Assembly (NCBI RefSeq): GCF_000236685.1
Contig: NC_016633.1
Coordinates: forward strand, 1,736,001-1,800,000
Reading direction: 5' to 3'
DNA from: Sphaerochaeta pleomorpha str. Grapes
Lineage (GTDB): Bacteria; Spirochaetota; Spirochaetia; Sphaerochaetales; Sphaerochaetaceae
DNA length: 64,000 nucleotides
The notes beneath the pieces were generated by a model. It had not been told where the DNA came from. It made no database searches and saw nothing but the letters and a program-made list of their open reading frames with translations. Both the position numbers and the translations under genes were made by a program. This document shows, piece after piece, positions 9,965 to 19,539 of this stretch. Position 1 is the first letter of the stretch. The number at the start of each line of letters is the position of its first letter.

Positions 9965-10795
9965 TCATGTCTTAACCGAACCTGCAACCATTCCCTTTAT
10001 GATGTACCGTTGCAGGCAAAGGTAGAAAATGACTGCAGGAAGAATAGTCAGCAACACCCCTGCCATCGCATAGTTCCACTCCACTTTATAGAGGCCAAAG
10101 AAATTGTAGGCTGCCAGTTGCAAGGTGAGCGATTTCTTTGAGCCACTGAGTACCAGCAGGGGAAGCAGGAAATCATTCCACATCCACATGGTGTTGATCA
10201 CGATTACCGAAACGGTAACCGGTTGCAGCAACGGGAAGATTATCTGGAAGAATGCCCTAAGGGGCGAAGCCCCGTCTATCTCAGCGCAATCATCCAATTC
10301 ATGGGGTATACCCTTCACCGCTCCATGGTACATAAACAGGGCAAGGGATGATCCAAGCCCCCAATAGAGCACGCCAAGCCCCCAGGGGGACCCAATAAGG
10401 TGCAGTTCCTTGGCTACCTTCACCAAGGCAATCATGAACGAATGAAAGGGAATCATCATGGGGGCTATCAAAACAAGGAACATAACCCAACTGTACCGGG
10501 TCTTGGTCCTTGAAAGCTTGAACCCGGCAAGGGAACTTACCACAACCACCCCGCTTACCCCGAGAGAGGTAGCGATCAAAGTGTTGAGAAAATACCTTGG
10601 GTACTGCATGATGGCAAACGCTTGGAGAAAATTATCAAAGGAAAAGGAAGTGGGAAGCGCCAATACGTTTGTCGTGATTTCCGAAAATGACTTGAAAGAA
10701 TTGATCACCACCAGAAACAAGGGATACAGATATACTAACGCTACCAAGCTAAGGATTCCTGTTGTCAGGAAAGAAGAAACAGGACGTCGTTTCAT
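9965..10795 (-). CDS. Sugar ABC transporter permease, MalG type
   Basis: A 276-residue inner-membrane permease with six predicted helices. The EAA loop reads ELDDCAEIDGASPLRAFFQIIFPLLQP, which docks the ATPase. The N terminus (SLVALVYLYPLFLVVINSFKS) matches the MalG/CarB-type CUT1 permeases. It overlaps its partner permease by 4 bases (ATGA) and has a very strong AGGAGG site inside that gene. No ATPase gene is in this operon, so a shared MsiK/MalK-like ATPase elsewhere is inferred. Confidence 0.92.
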   Translation of the reverse strand: MKRRPVSSFLTTGILSLVALVYLYPLFLVVINSFKSFSEITTNVLALPTSFSFDNFLQAFAIMQYPRYFLNTLIATSLGVSGVVVVSSLAGFKLSRTKTRYSWVMFLVLIAPMMIPFHSFMIALVKVAKELHLIGSPWGLGVLYWGLGSSLALFMYHGAVKGIPHELDDCAEIDGASPLRAFFQIIFPLLQPVTVSVIVINTMWMWNDFLLPLLVLSGSKKSLTLQLAAYNFFGLYKVEWNYAMAGVLLTILPAVIFYLCLQRYIIKGMVAGSVKT

Positions 10796-11682
10796 ACCTC
10801 CACCTCCTTCTGCTTGAAAGAACGTACCTGTAAAATGGAAAGCAACAGGATCATGAGGAACAAGATGACTGACTTGGCAGTTCCATAGCCAAAGCGGTTA
10901 ATGACAAAGGCAGTCCTATAAATATCCAAGGCAACGGTGGTCGTCGCATTGCCAGGGCCTCCATTGGTGAGACTCAAAATAACATCGAAGGCCTTCAACC
11001 CGTTGGAAAGGGAATAAAACACGCATACCGTAATCGAGGGCATGATCATAGGCAGCGTAATACGGAAAAACCGCAACGGTCTCGAAGCCCCGTCTATCAT
11101 CGAGGCTTCTATCAGATCGTGGGGTACCGACTGGAGCCCGGCTATGTAGACAACCAGGTAAAAACCGAGCGCATTCCAGACAGAAACCAGCAAGACACTG
11201 AAGAACACCAGGTGGGTATCCCCAAGCCAGCTGGACATAAAGACGCTCCACCCGGTTTTCTGGAAAAAGGATTCAAAACCAGCAGAGAATATGAATCTCC
11301 AAATGTAGCCAATGATGATCAAGCTGATAATATTGGGGACATAGAAGGCAGCCCTCAATGTATTCTTACCCTTGATGTCACTGTCCAGCAGGACGGCGAG
11401 GAACAAGGCCACAAGGTTGATGACCACCACCGAACACAAGGTCAGTCTGAGTGTGAACCACATGGATTTCCACATGTCACTGTCATCAAGAAACAGTTCT
11501 TTGTAATTCTCGAGACCGATGAATGTCTGTACCCGGTCAAGGCCATTCCATTTGGTAAAGGAAGAAATGACACTCATCAGAAACGGTATTTCAACAGACA
11601 GGAGAATTGCCAGGAATGCAGGGATGGTAAATCCACAAAACACCAGGACTCGGTTGAGTTGCTTTTTTTTCAATTGGGTCAT
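10792..11682 (-). CDS. Sugar ABC transporter permease, MalF type
   Basis: A 296-residue CUT1-family permease with six helices and the EAA loop DLIEASMIDGASRPLRFFRITLP. The N-terminal segment FTIPAFLAILLSVEIPFLMSVISSF is the first helix. It pairs with the MalG-type protein to form the channel that accepts the sugar from the downstream-numbered binding protein. Gene order binding protein - MalF - MalG - hydrolase is typical of oligosaccharide operons. Confidence 0.92.
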   Translation of the reverse strand: MTQLKKKQLNRVLVFCGFTIPAFLAILLSVEIPFLMSVISSFTKWNGLDRVQTFIGLENYKELFLDDSDMWKSMWFTLRLTLCSVVVINLVALFLAVLLDSDIKGKNTLRAAFYVPNIISLIIIGYIWRFIFSAGFESFFQKTGWSVFMSSWLGDTHLVFFSVLLVSVWNALGFYLVVYIAGLQSVPHDLIEASMIDGASRPLRFFRITLPMIMPSITVCVFYSLSNGLKAFDVILSLTNGGPGNATTTVALDIYRTAFVINRFGYGTAKSVILFLMILLLSILQVRSFKQKEVEV

Positions 11683-11697
11683 TTGGTATATCCAGCA

Positions 11698-11725
11698 GGG
11701 CCGGGAGTAAAGAACTCCCCGGCCC
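11698..11725 (-). promoter_or_regulatory. GC-rich stem-loop between binding protein and permease genes
   Basis: GGGCCGGGAGT pairs with ACTCCCCGGCCC across a short AAGAA-type loop, with one bulged C. No U-run follows on the minus strand. Such stems after binding-protein genes are known to stabilise the upstream mRNA and lower permease expression; that role is inferred here. Confidence 0.65.
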
Positions 11726-11747
11726 TAATCAAAAGATGAGAAACGAA

Positions 11748-13007
11748 CTACAAAGCTGCTTTGGCAATCTTTGCATACGTAGCATCAAGTGCGTCCAAGG
11801 TCTGGGCGCGGTTGGTTTGCCCGGCGCAATAGCCTTGGAGGATTGAACCCAGCTGTTGCTCGGTTCCGGTGGGGAACATCTGGTAGAACCAAGGATAACC
11901 TGCCACCCCCGAGGCCAACAGGTCCGATGTTGCCTTGGCAATCTGGGAATCAGGAGAGGGGGCTCCGATAATTGGGGAAAGTTGTTTTACCTTGCCAGGT
12001 ATCCAATTCTTCCCGTAATCGGAGGTAGTAAGCCATCTAAGCCAGTCAATGGCTGCCTGGAGGTTCTTGCTATCCTTGGCAATACGGATGGTCTGGTTTG
12101 AGTCAAACATAATCCCGGCTGTCAAGGCGTCATTTCCGGTCGGTCCGACCAAGAACCCCAGTTCTACTTCAGGGTTGGTTTTTCGAATCGAATCCTCGGC
12201 CCAGTTGCCTTGGTGGATCATTGCAACTTTTCCGGTTGCAAGCGAAGAAGTCTGGTCACTGAAATCCGATTCATTGGGTTTCGGCCCACCATACGTTCCG
12301 ATAAGGTCCAGAAGGTCAAATACCTGACTCATTTCAGGGATATCCTTGAATTTCAAGGTACCGGCATTGAGCATGGACACAAAGTTCTCATATCCGCCGT
12401 AATTTTTTACCGGGATTGCAGCTAAAGCCTGCCAGGCAGTCTGGGGGAGTACCCAGAATTCCTTAAAACCGGTTGCAAACGGCTGCACGCCATTTGCCTG
12501 TAGTTTTTTAGCTACTGCCTCGAATTCACCGAGTGTACGGGGAAGCGTAGTAATCCCATTGTCCTTGAATACTTTCTTGTTGTAGATGAAAGAATGGGAC
12601 TGGACCAGGAAGGGATAGCCCAATACCCTACCGTTGACAGTTACGCCCTGGAGAGCCGAGGGTTGGATTTGTTTCATAAAATCCTCGTCAGTAAGGTCGT
12701 AGACATAATCCTTGTAGGTTGAGTTGTCACTATAGGCACTGCTCATGAAGATATCGGGGATATCCCCGGAGTTCAGCCTACTGGTAAGGACAGACCGATA
12801 ATCGGTCTGCAAAACAGTGATGTCCAGAGTAACCCCGGTTTCCGCTTTATAGGCGGCGATCATATCGTTGTATTGGTCAGCGAGTTCAGGGCTGTAGAAC
12901 AATACACTGAGAGTTACGGGGCCTTTTGCCATTTCTTTTTGCCCTGCTGCAAAGACAGGACTGAAGAGCAAGAGCAGAAGCATTACTACGGTCAAAGTCT
13001 TTTTCAT
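11748..13007 (-). CDS. Extracellular sugar-binding protein of an ABC transporter
   Basis: The 419-residue family-1 solute-binding protein begins with a Sec signal peptide (MKKTLTVVMLLLLLFSPVFA) followed by AGQKE. This mature start is common in spirochaete binding proteins and has no lipobox Cys. It should capture an oligosaccharide in the periplasm and deliver it to the two permeases encoded next. Motifs such as IPDIFMSSAYS and AMIHQGNWAED fit the family. An AAAGGAG site precedes the ATG. Its promoter is covered by the operator at 13050-13071, so the divergent LacI-type regulator probably represses it. Confidence 0.92.
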   Translation of the reverse strand: MKKTLTVVMLLLLLFSPVFAAGQKEMAKGPVTLSVLFYSPELADQYNDMIAAYKAETGVTLDITVLQTDYRSVLTSRLNSGDIPDIFMSSAYSDNSTYKDYVYDLTDEDFMKQIQPSALQGVTVNGRVLGYPFLVQSHSFIYNKKVFKDNGITTLPRTLGEFEAVAKKLQANGVQPFATGFKEFWVLPQTAWQALAAIPVKNYGGYENFVSMLNAGTLKFKDIPEMSQVFDLLDLIGTYGGPKPNESDFSDQTSSLATGKVAMIHQGNWAEDSIRKTNPEVELGFLVGPTGNDALTAGIMFDSNQTIRIAKDSKNLQAAIDWLRWLTTSDYGKNWIPGKVKQLSPIIGAPSPDSQIAKATSDLLASGVAGYPWFYQMFPTGTEQQLGSILQGYCAGQTNRAQTLDALDATYAKIAKAAL

Positions 13008-13049
13008 GAGAATCTCCTTTTTTCGCTTTTCCTTGAATGAAGCAACTAT

Positions 13050-13071
13050 CTATGTTATACGTATAACATAG
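13050..13071. promoter_or_regulatory. Perfect 22-bp palindromic operator for a LacI-type repressor
   Basis: Arm CTATGTTATAC is followed directly by its exact reverse complement GTATAACATAG. The central CG and full two-fold symmetry are typical of LacI/GalR operators. The site sits between the divergent binding-protein and lacI-type genes and overlaps the -10 of the former. Confidence 0.8.
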
Positions 13072-13088
13072 CAAAGTTCAGTTGTCAA
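13060..13088 (-). promoter_or_regulatory. Promoter of the alpha-xyloside operon
   Basis: On the minus strand TTGACA (13083-13088) is followed after 17 bases by TATACG (13060-13065). The -10 element lies inside the palindromic operator, so repressor binding would block RNA polymerase directly. Confidence 0.6.
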
Positions 13089-13176
13089 ATAAAAGAAGAT
13101 AGATATATAAGGGTACTAAAAATAGCTGACGTATCTTAACAAAATGTTGTAGTATCGACAGGAAAGAAGGAATTGC

Positions 13177-14268
13177 ATGGGAATTACACAGAAAGATATA
13201 GCTCGGGATTTAGGGATATCGTTTATTACTGTCAACCGGGCATTTAATGGAACGGGATATGTATCGGAAGAGCTCAAGCAAAGAATTTTCGAGTATGCCG
13301 AAAAGATGGCCTATGTACCGCACAAGGCCTCCCAGGTATTGGTACGCAATACCACCAAACGAATTTCCCTGTTCTCATCTTCCCTTCCCGAGTACTTCTG
13401 GAATGATATTGACAAAGGAGTGGAGATTGCAGCCCAGCAGATCCACCCCTTCAATTATGAGGTTACGTATCACAGGATCCCGGAACACGACTCAGAAACG
13501 TACCTAAAGCTCTTGCGAGAGGATATTGAAAAAGGCATTGATGCTGTTGCCCTGGTAAACCAGCATAAATACGATATGCCTGCAATCTTTGGGGAACTGG
13601 AACAAGCAGGGATTCCATTTGTCACGTTCAATACCGATGCCCCCCAAAGCGAGAGGCTCTGCTATATCGGAAGCGATTACGCTGCCGGGGGGAGACTTGC
13701 CGCCGACTACATCGGGAGGGCCCTGCAGTTGTCACAAAAGCAGGAGGTCTTGGTAATCCAATGCAATGAGGAAGATGTAAAGGTTACAGACTCCCCTGAT
13801 ATCAATGCCATGCGGCTGGAAGGATTTCAAGCGTTGCTCAGCACCCGGTACCCGAACATTACTTGCCACGTGGAGTACATCAACACCAAACTGCAACCAG
13901 GCTACAGGGACAACCAGATCCTGGATGTGCTTAAAAAGTATGAGAACAAGGTCCAGGCAATCTACCTGATACCTGCCTTCAATACCGATTTTCTCTCAGC
14001 CTTGAAGACCCTGCCAAGACAGAATGTCATTACGGTTCTCCATGACCTGGATGGTTCTGCAGTATTTGACCTGGAAACAAGGATGCTTTCGGCTGTGGTC
14101 TACCAGAGCCCAATACTCCAAGGCTATTACACGGTAAAGGCCCTTGAGCAGATCCTTGAGGAAAAGAAGCCAAAGAAGATCCCCGATATCGAGATAGTCC
14201 ATACCCTGGTACTGTCAGAGAACAGCAACCTGATACGCAGCCAGAATGAGTTTCAGTTCACGATATAG
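13177..14268 (+). CDS. LacI family transcriptional regulator
   Basis: The N terminus is a classical LacI helix-turn-helix: ITQKDIARDLGISFITVNRA, then GYVSEELKQRIFEYAEKMAYVPHKAS with the hinge helix. The rest (residues 60-363) is a periplasmic-binding-protein-like effector domain with YIGSDYAAGGRLAADY. It should repress the divergent oligosaccharide operon until the sugar or a breakdown product binds. AAAGAAGGAATTGC precedes the start. The 291-base gap after it holds no gene I recognise; a weak hairpin AGGCT-AATA-AGCCT near 14385 could end the transcript. Confidence 0.92.
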   Translation: MGITQKDIARDLGISFITVNRAFNGTGYVSEELKQRIFEYAEKMAYVPHKASQVLVRNTTKRISLFSSSLPEYFWNDIDKGVEIAAQQIHPFNYEVTYHRIPEHDSETYLKLLREDIEKGIDAVALVNQHKYDMPAIFGELEQAGIPFVTFNTDAPQSERLCYIGSDYAAGGRLAADYIGRALQLSQKQEVLVIQCNEEDVKVTDSPDINAMRLEGFQALLSTRYPNITCHVEYINTKLQPGYRDNQILDVLKKYENKVQAIYLIPAFNTDFLSALKTLPRQNVITVLHDLDGSAVFDLETRMLSAVVYQSPILQGYYTVKALEQILEEKKPKKIPDIEIVHTLVLSENSNLIRSQNEFQFTI

Positions 14269-14559
14269 CAAGGATTTGAAGGTACGATATAATAGAAAGA
14301 CAGTGTAGTTGCCGATGGTTGCAAACCACAACAGAGGCAATTGAGAAGGAAATGGCTCCCATGCATGTTTAAAAAGAGACAGGCAGGCTAATAAGCCTTG
14401 GGGTATTTTCTTGTTTCCCAGAAGAAATTCACGCTCTTTGGCAAAAGGTTGTTAAGCTTGGACTGTATGACTTGTTCCTGGTTGACTGACCATATGCCAA
14501 GTTTTCCCGTACCACAGTTGTTCCATCCCACCCAAATAGTGACGAAATTGCCTTATAGC

Positions 14560-15702
14560 TCAAGTCCCTTCTTTCAGGATATCCAGATACGCTTTATAGG
14601 CAAAGGTCCTTCCCCTCAGCCTTCCACTCGATGGGACCAGTATGTTGGCATCGATCAAGCGCTTGACTGCACTTGCGACCGTATTGTACGAAAGTTGCAA
14701 AGCTTGGGCTGTCTTATTGATTTCTATAATGGGATTGCGCTCTAGATAGGCAAACAGTTGAAGCGCAGTAAGTCTGGCACGCCCGAGCGTGTTGATACGA
14801 GTCTCATGGGCATCGTGAAGTCTTTTTAGGCGTATGATATTCTCATGAGCATCCTCGGCGGACTCACCGACGGCCCTGAGGAAGAACTTGATCCACTGCT
14901 CATAGTCGCCCTTGGTACGAACTTCGGTCAACCGGTCGTAGTACTCGACCCTGTTCCTCTTCAGGAAATAGGAGATGTACAATGCAGGTGTCGTCAGAAT
15001 TCCGTTTCCCATAAGAAACAGCGTAATCAGCAAGCGCCCTATGCGGCCATTGCCGTCAAGGAAAGGATGGATTGTCTCAAACTGATAATGAATTAAAGAG
15101 GCTCGAACCAATACATCCAGTTTGTCAGTACCATTGATATACTTCTCAAGATCCGACATCGCCACGACCATATCATCAGGATGAGGAGGAATGAACCGCG
15201 CATGCTGCAGGGAAATCCCCTCCCCTCCAATCCAGTTCTGCGAGGTGCGAAATTCTCCAGGACTTTTCTCCTGGCCACGAACGCCCTCCATCAGGACTGC
15301 ATGTGTCTCCCTGATCAGACGATTGCACAGTGGCAGTTCCTTCAGATGCTGGATTGCAAACTCAGTAGCCTTGATATAGTTGAGAACATCCGAGACATCC
15401 CGATTTGTATTTGCTTCCAGCATCGGGTCGAGCACATCCTCCAGCGTACACTGATTCCCTTCAATCTGGGATGACATCAACGCCTCCTTGCGGACATACA
15501 TCGACACAAAAAGCGCTACATGCGGGATTAAGGAGGAAATGCTCTCTAACCGGGAAATACCCCTGTTGGCTTGTATGAGCAATTCCATCATCTCGCCATC
15601 AATTTCGATAGGAGGTTGAGGAGGAAGGGGTGAAGGGACAAACGAATGGTATGTCGCTTGGTCTGAAAGCTGTGTTTTCCAAGTACCTGCCCTGTTTCCC
15701 AT
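14560..15702 (-). CDS. Fic domain protein (probable AMP-transferase) with inhibitory motif
   Basis: A 380-residue Fic protein. The catalytic loop reads HPFLDGNGRIGR with His212, which activates target hydroxyls for nucleotide (usually AMP) transfer. The inhibitory (S/T)xxxE(G/N) motif appears upstream as SSQIEGN near residue 77, so this is a class II self-inhibited Fic. A C-terminal winged-helix-like region (NPIIEINKTAQALQLSYNTVASAVKRL) is usual in this subgroup. It stands alone with an AAGGAG site. The target is unknown. Confidence 0.92.
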   Translation of the reverse strand: MGNRAGTWKTQLSDQATYHSFVPSPLPPQPPIEIDGEMMELLIQANRGISRLESISSLIPHVALFVSMYVRKEALMSSQIEGNQCTLEDVLDPMLEANTNRDVSDVLNYIKATEFAIQHLKELPLCNRLIRETHAVLMEGVRGQEKSPGEFRTSQNWIGGEGISLQHARFIPPHPDDMVVAMSDLEKYINGTDKLDVLVRASLIHYQFETIHPFLDGNGRIGRLLITLFLMGNGILTTPALYISYFLKRNRVEYYDRLTEVRTKGDYEQWIKFFLRAVGESAEDAHENIIRLKRLHDAHETRINTLGRARLTALQLFAYLERNPIIEINKTAQALQLSYNTVASAVKRLIDANILVPSSGRLRGRTFAYKAYLDILKEGT

Positions 15703-16171
15703 TCTAATGAATTCTCCTTGAAGTAAACTAAAACAACATACTCAATGATAGCATAGTAATTTCATTTTAAATAGTTAAATTGAAATAAAGAAGCCATTTC
15801 TTGGCTGTTATCTCAAGATAGCCAATGTAAGGAATTGCAAAGGCAAACCTTCACTGACTAGATGAGACAGGATCAGGAGCCCTGATGCACCTGGCAAGAT
15901 AGTCCGATTGTTGGTAACAGGGCACAGCGGAAGTGTTGTTGTGAAGGCTGCCTTGGGAATGAACCAGAATCCTGTTGTGAACAATGTTCGTTATATCGAA
16001 AACGTTTTACTATTTTCCCTATGCTTTTGGTCATATTCGATGTTTTCAATAGAGAGAAGGAAATCACAGAAATACGTACAGGAAACAATTCCTTCAATCT
16101 TTTACAGGAATGCAGTGAAAATCCCCAACGGTTTCTGCCGAAAATGCGAAATTCCTTTTTGGTAACTATAT
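15703..16171. other. Non-coding stretch, nothing recognised
   Basis: About 470 bases between the Fic and XRE genes. The part nearest 15703 is AT-rich and probably carries the fic promoter. Reading frames here are short and unlike known families. I see no hairpin with a U-run or repeat. Confidence 0.4.
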
Positions 16172-17326
16172 TCAGACAGATTCAAACTTGAAGCTCATCT
16201 GCCAGCCTTGATATGTGGTAAGCATATCAATGAATTGCGATGCACTGATGAGTTTGTCATCGATGGTGAACTGGACCTCATTTTCACCAAATTCATGAGA
16301 ATCAACCGTAATCCCGAGACGCCCCCTGAAACCCAATCCATATCGGCGCCCCTTGTAGATTACCCCGCCGCCGCTGGTGAAATACTCACCTTCAAGAGCT
16401 CGGACCGGACTTGGGATCAAGGATTTGCTACCAACACCAGAGCGGATGATTTTCTTGAAGCGTTCAAATTCCGCACCCCGGTCTATTGTACCATCGGCTA
16501 AATAGACATTACTATCGGGCGATAATTTATCGACTATTGGATCGTTGCAGTCCTTGGGATACTCCAAGCCTTCATAGAGAGCAATATCCTTTGCTTCCCG
16601 GTAACGTCCGATATCACTGAGTCTTCCATATTCGGTATCCAGAAAATCATACGGGGAGAACATCCTGAAAGAATAAGGCTCAAACAGACAAGTATCCTTC
16701 GCCGTCTTCCGAGAAGTATAGTTTCTCCCTTTTCCTTCCATCTGTCTCTTAAGTTCAATTTCATTATACGGGTCTTTTATCCGATCAAGGTTGACTTCAC
16801 TACGTTTCGTTTCACTTGCCACCCATTCATACCCAGACGGCAAACATTCAACCGTAAGGGAAAAGGAATACGATGTGGTTGGATAGAGCTGGTCATCAGT
16901 ATGCAGGATACTGTCAACATCCCTTATTTCATGTACCAGGAAGGAGTACTCATACTTGCAGTCTTCAAGGAGTTTCTTGATCTGTATATTTGATCTGGCT
17001 ATGAAATCAGTCTGGTCCAACGAAAACTTGGGAAAACCGGCATCAGTATTCTTTGTCACGGGAACAGGACAAGAGGTTACCCCCAAGGGTTTTTCTTTCA
17101 CCCCAAAGAGAAGATACTCCTTGGTGGTGTTGAATTTCTCGGCAATCAGGTCACAGAGAGCAGTGGAAATGATTGCACCCTTCTCCACCCTGGAGAGATG
17201 GCCCTGGGACATATTCAGCTTTTCTGCGAAGACTTCCTGGCTTAAGCTATGCGCTATCCTCAATTCCTTGATTCTGCCACCGACTTCTTGATAATTCGGC
17301 ACGTTTGCTTTACTCGATTCCGGCAT
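16172..17326 (-). CDS. XRE-type HTH protein with unknown C-terminal region
   Basis: Residues about 13-75 form a Cro/CI-type helix-turn-helix (GGRIKELRIAHSLSQEVFAE followed by MSQGHLSRVEKG) ending in KEYLLFG. The remaining 300 residues have no motif I recognise; the end (YKGRRYGLGFRGRLGI) is beta-rich. ATG at 17326 is chosen because AGGAGG stands 7-8 bases before it; an upstream ATG lacks this. The long C-terminal part suggests a sensor or cargo function. The gene stands alone, and its target is unknown. Confidence 0.7.
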   Translation of the reverse strand: MPESSKANVPNYQEVGGRIKELRIAHSLSQEVFAEKLNMSQGHLSRVEKGAIISTALCDLIAEKFNTTKEYLLFGVKEKPLGVTSCPVPVTKNTDAGFPKFSLDQTDFIARSNIQIKKLLEDCKYEYSFLVHEIRDVDSILHTDDQLYPTTSYSFSLTVECLPSGYEWVASETKRSEVNLDRIKDPYNEIELKRQMEGKGRNYTSRKTAKDTCLFEPYSFRMFSPYDFLDTEYGRLSDIGRYREAKDIALYEGLEYPKDCNDPIVDKLSPDSNVYLADGTIDRGAEFERFKKIIRSGVGSKSLIPSPVRALEGEYFTSGGGVIYKGRRYGLGFRGRLGITVDSHEFGENEVQFTIDDKLISASQFIDMLTTYQGWQMSFKFESV

Positions 17327-17634
17327 AACCAATCCTCCTTGGCGATGGAAACAAACCATCAACTAGATGGCATTAGCAATCTATACAATCATTCACGCAT
17401 GTACTATTTAATTTGTAAAGTATATTTTTTTTATTCTCTACGAAAATTTTATACATAACCATGAGCGCACTACCTCAAAAAATAGCCTGACTACGGTAAA
17501 GAAAGTTAGTTGTGGATTATGAGAAACGGGGAAGCTGGCGAAACAGGAAACCTCACCAAGTCCCTCAAGGGAATCATCTTCCCCTCTGATGGAATCGAGA
17601 GGGTATTGTACTTGCTGGTATGAAAGCAGGTATC
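17327..17634. other. AT-rich intergenic region
   Basis: This 308-base gap holds the AT-rich upstream region of the XRE gene (around 17400-17460) and the 3' region of the next minus-strand gene. No gene, clear terminator or repeat is seen. Confidence 0.4.
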
Positions 17635-18990
17635 TCAGCCTTTGCTTTTCAGGTATTGGTTCCAGAAACTGGTTTTCCTCTTGTTTTCCAGCAAGAGATT
17701 TGTTTTATACGTGTTATGCGTTGGAAAGGTCTTCCAATCTTTGACTAGGGGAGCAAAAGCATCCAATGCTCTGAGATAGTCTACCCCATGGTGGTAGCTT
17801 TTTACATAGGCACGTTCCATTATGGAATCCAACAGGCTGCGATAGAGCAAAGAGGAGGCGAGATAGCGCTTTTGCTTTGCAAGCGTATGGGCTATTTCAG
17901 GCAAGGTATAGTAATCTCTTCCATCCAATGTCTCCACCCTGGCAAATACATAGGATTCCAATTCATCCAGCATTCCCACGTCTGCCAAAAACTGTGCGTC
18001 GTGGTCATTGAAAGATGGGTTTTGGAAGATAGCGTTTACCTCGCTAGCCAAAAATTCCTCCCTTTTTTCTTGCCCCATGACAAGCAACAGTTCCTGGAAG
18101 GTATCGAGCGTACGATAGGACTTGAAGTTTTCGTACTGCAGGGCGACAAGGCTTTCCCGGTCGCCTTGCATTGCATAGATTTCCTTCAGGATTTTCTCAA
18201 TGTCATAGCGATTGGAAGAATTGTTTGCAGGGATTCTCTTGACCCAGGCAAGTGCCGATCCGGCATCTTTCCTTTCCAGGAAAACACGGGCTACTGCAAG
18301 CATCTTAGGCGTCGGCAGCTCTACCTGCTTGCCTTGCAGGGTAGCTGCAAAGAGCTTTGCTTCTTCCTGCTGACGGCAAATGAATGCCGTCATAAAGGCA
18401 TAGGTCTTCTTTTTCTTCTCTTCTTTCTCGTTTGCTTGCAATGCCTGCAGTTTCTCCAGCATGAGGGCCAACACCGGCTCCCCAAGGGAATTGGGAAGGT
18501 TCTCCACAAGGGAAGAACGTGCACCATAGTCATCCTTGGTGGCCACTTGCAGAAACAGGGTTGCCACCTTCTCTTTGTCCTGACAGGAAGAGGCATACCG
18601 GAAAAACAGGTCCCTAGCCGCATGGAGATAAACTTCAGCGACTGTGCCATAGGAATCGTCGCACGTCTCGAAGACAAATGCATCGGTCTCAATAAACTCG
18701 GCGACCAGGTCCAAGCCGGTGCCGGGGTCTGTTATCCCGGCTTCCAGGTCTGCAAGCATCCTCTCCAGAAGATTGGCTAAGGAATCGGTCATCTCAGCAC
18801 CAATGTATTTGGTGGAATTTCTCAATGCAGCCAACTTTCGTTTGTATCGTTTGATATTTTCTTTCTCAGGGGCTACCAGGGTGTTGATCTTGTCATCAAC
18901 CAGGGCAATATGGTCTGCTAGCTCCAACAGGGTATCGGCAAGGGTCTCGAGGCCAAGATCCATCAGTTTCTGTTTACGATTATCAGGCAT
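17635..18990 (-). CDS. Large alpha-helical protein, DUF6880-like
   Basis: The 451-residue cytosolic protein is almost wholly alpha-helical and lacks signal or membrane segments. The closing pattern (DYLRALDAFAPLVKDW then KTNLLLENKRKTSFWNQYL) matches what I recall of DUF6880 proteins, whose role is unknown; some relatives are fused to SWIM zinc fingers, but no CxC pair is visible here. A Lys/Glu-rich stretch sits near residue 200. It is transcribed alone, ahead of the toxin-like locus. The DUF assignment is from memory. Confidence 0.55.
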   Translation of the reverse strand: MPDNRKQKLMDLGLETLADTLLELADHIALVDDKINTLVAPEKENIKRYKRKLAALRNSTKYIGAEMTDSLANLLERMLADLEAGITDPGTGLDLVAEFIETDAFVFETCDDSYGTVAEVYLHAARDLFFRYASSCQDKEKVATLFLQVATKDDYGARSSLVENLPNSLGEPVLALMLEKLQALQANEKEEKKKKTYAFMTAFICRQQEEAKLFAATLQGKQVELPTPKMLAVARVFLERKDAGSALAWVKRIPANNSSNRYDIEKILKEIYAMQGDRESLVALQYENFKSYRTLDTFQELLLVMGQEKREEFLASEVNAIFQNPSFNDHDAQFLADVGMLDELESYVFARVETLDGRDYYTLPEIAHTLAKQKRYLASSLLYRSLLDSIMERAYVKSYHHGVDYLRALDAFAPLVKDWKTFPTHNTYKTNLLLENKRKTSFWNQYLKSKG

Positions 18991-19122
18991 CTATCTCTCC
19001 AAGAAGGGGTAAGCTATCTTTGTGAATTCTGGAGGAAAGCGATAGAAGTTTCTACTCTTTCCGGCATTGGTTCTACAGCATGCCGGTAGATTCTGTGGAG
19101 CTCTTATTGGCAACAAATCCTC

Positions 19123-19455
19123 TTACTCAGATCCTTGTTCCAAGGCTGCTTGCTTTCTCAGTTGTTTTTTTCTGGCCTTTTCCTGGCGGTCTTCCCACAT
19201 GCATTGCAGCCATTCGTTCACGGGCAGTTTCCATGCCTGTTGCTTGTTTGGAATATTCTTTATCAGGCTTTTTGGATTGAGCCCCATTTCCTTTGCGATA
19301 CGGATATCCTCCGTGCTCAGCTTGCACCGGCTCTTTGCTTCTTTCCATTGTTGCTCTGGATAGGCCATTGCACCTTCCCTCCTCAAGGATTCTAGCCATT
19401 GATGATAGCAAAAGAGAACAACTGAGAGCAAGACAGAAAAAATTGCGAGTACCAT
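19123..19455 (-). CDS. Small membrane-anchored conserved hypothetical protein
   Basis: A 110-residue protein with one N-terminal hydrophobic helix (AIFSVLLSVVLFCYH) and a soluble domain. Its IRIAKEMGLNPKSLIKNIPN and QAWKLPVNEWLQ segments match a widespread hypothetical family in anaerobes. The tail is Lys/Arg/Gln-rich and probably coiled. Function unknown. The membrane helix may be absent from the native product if translation starts further in, at ATG for MAYPEQQW near 19368. Confidence 0.6.
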   Translation of the reverse strand: MVLAIFSVLLSVVLFCYHQWLESLRREGAMAYPEQQWKEAKSRCKLSTEDIRIAKEMGLNPKSLIKNIPNKQQAWKLPVNEWLQCMWEDRQEKARKKQLRKQAALEQGSE

Positions 19456-19539
19456 GATGCGGAAATAGGGTTCCTGAGAAGGGTTAAGGAAGTAAAAACC
19501 TACATCAGAATTGACTTCTAGATATATTTAATTACACCA

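Noticed and set aside
11119-11739. 206-codon plus-strand frame opposite the MalF-type permease
   Set aside because: Hydrophilic mirror of a membrane protein gene; the minus-strand permease is certain.
17788-18780. 330-codon plus-strand frame opposite the DUF6880-like gene
   Set aside because: Cys/His/Gln-rich composition and no start signal; antisense shadow.
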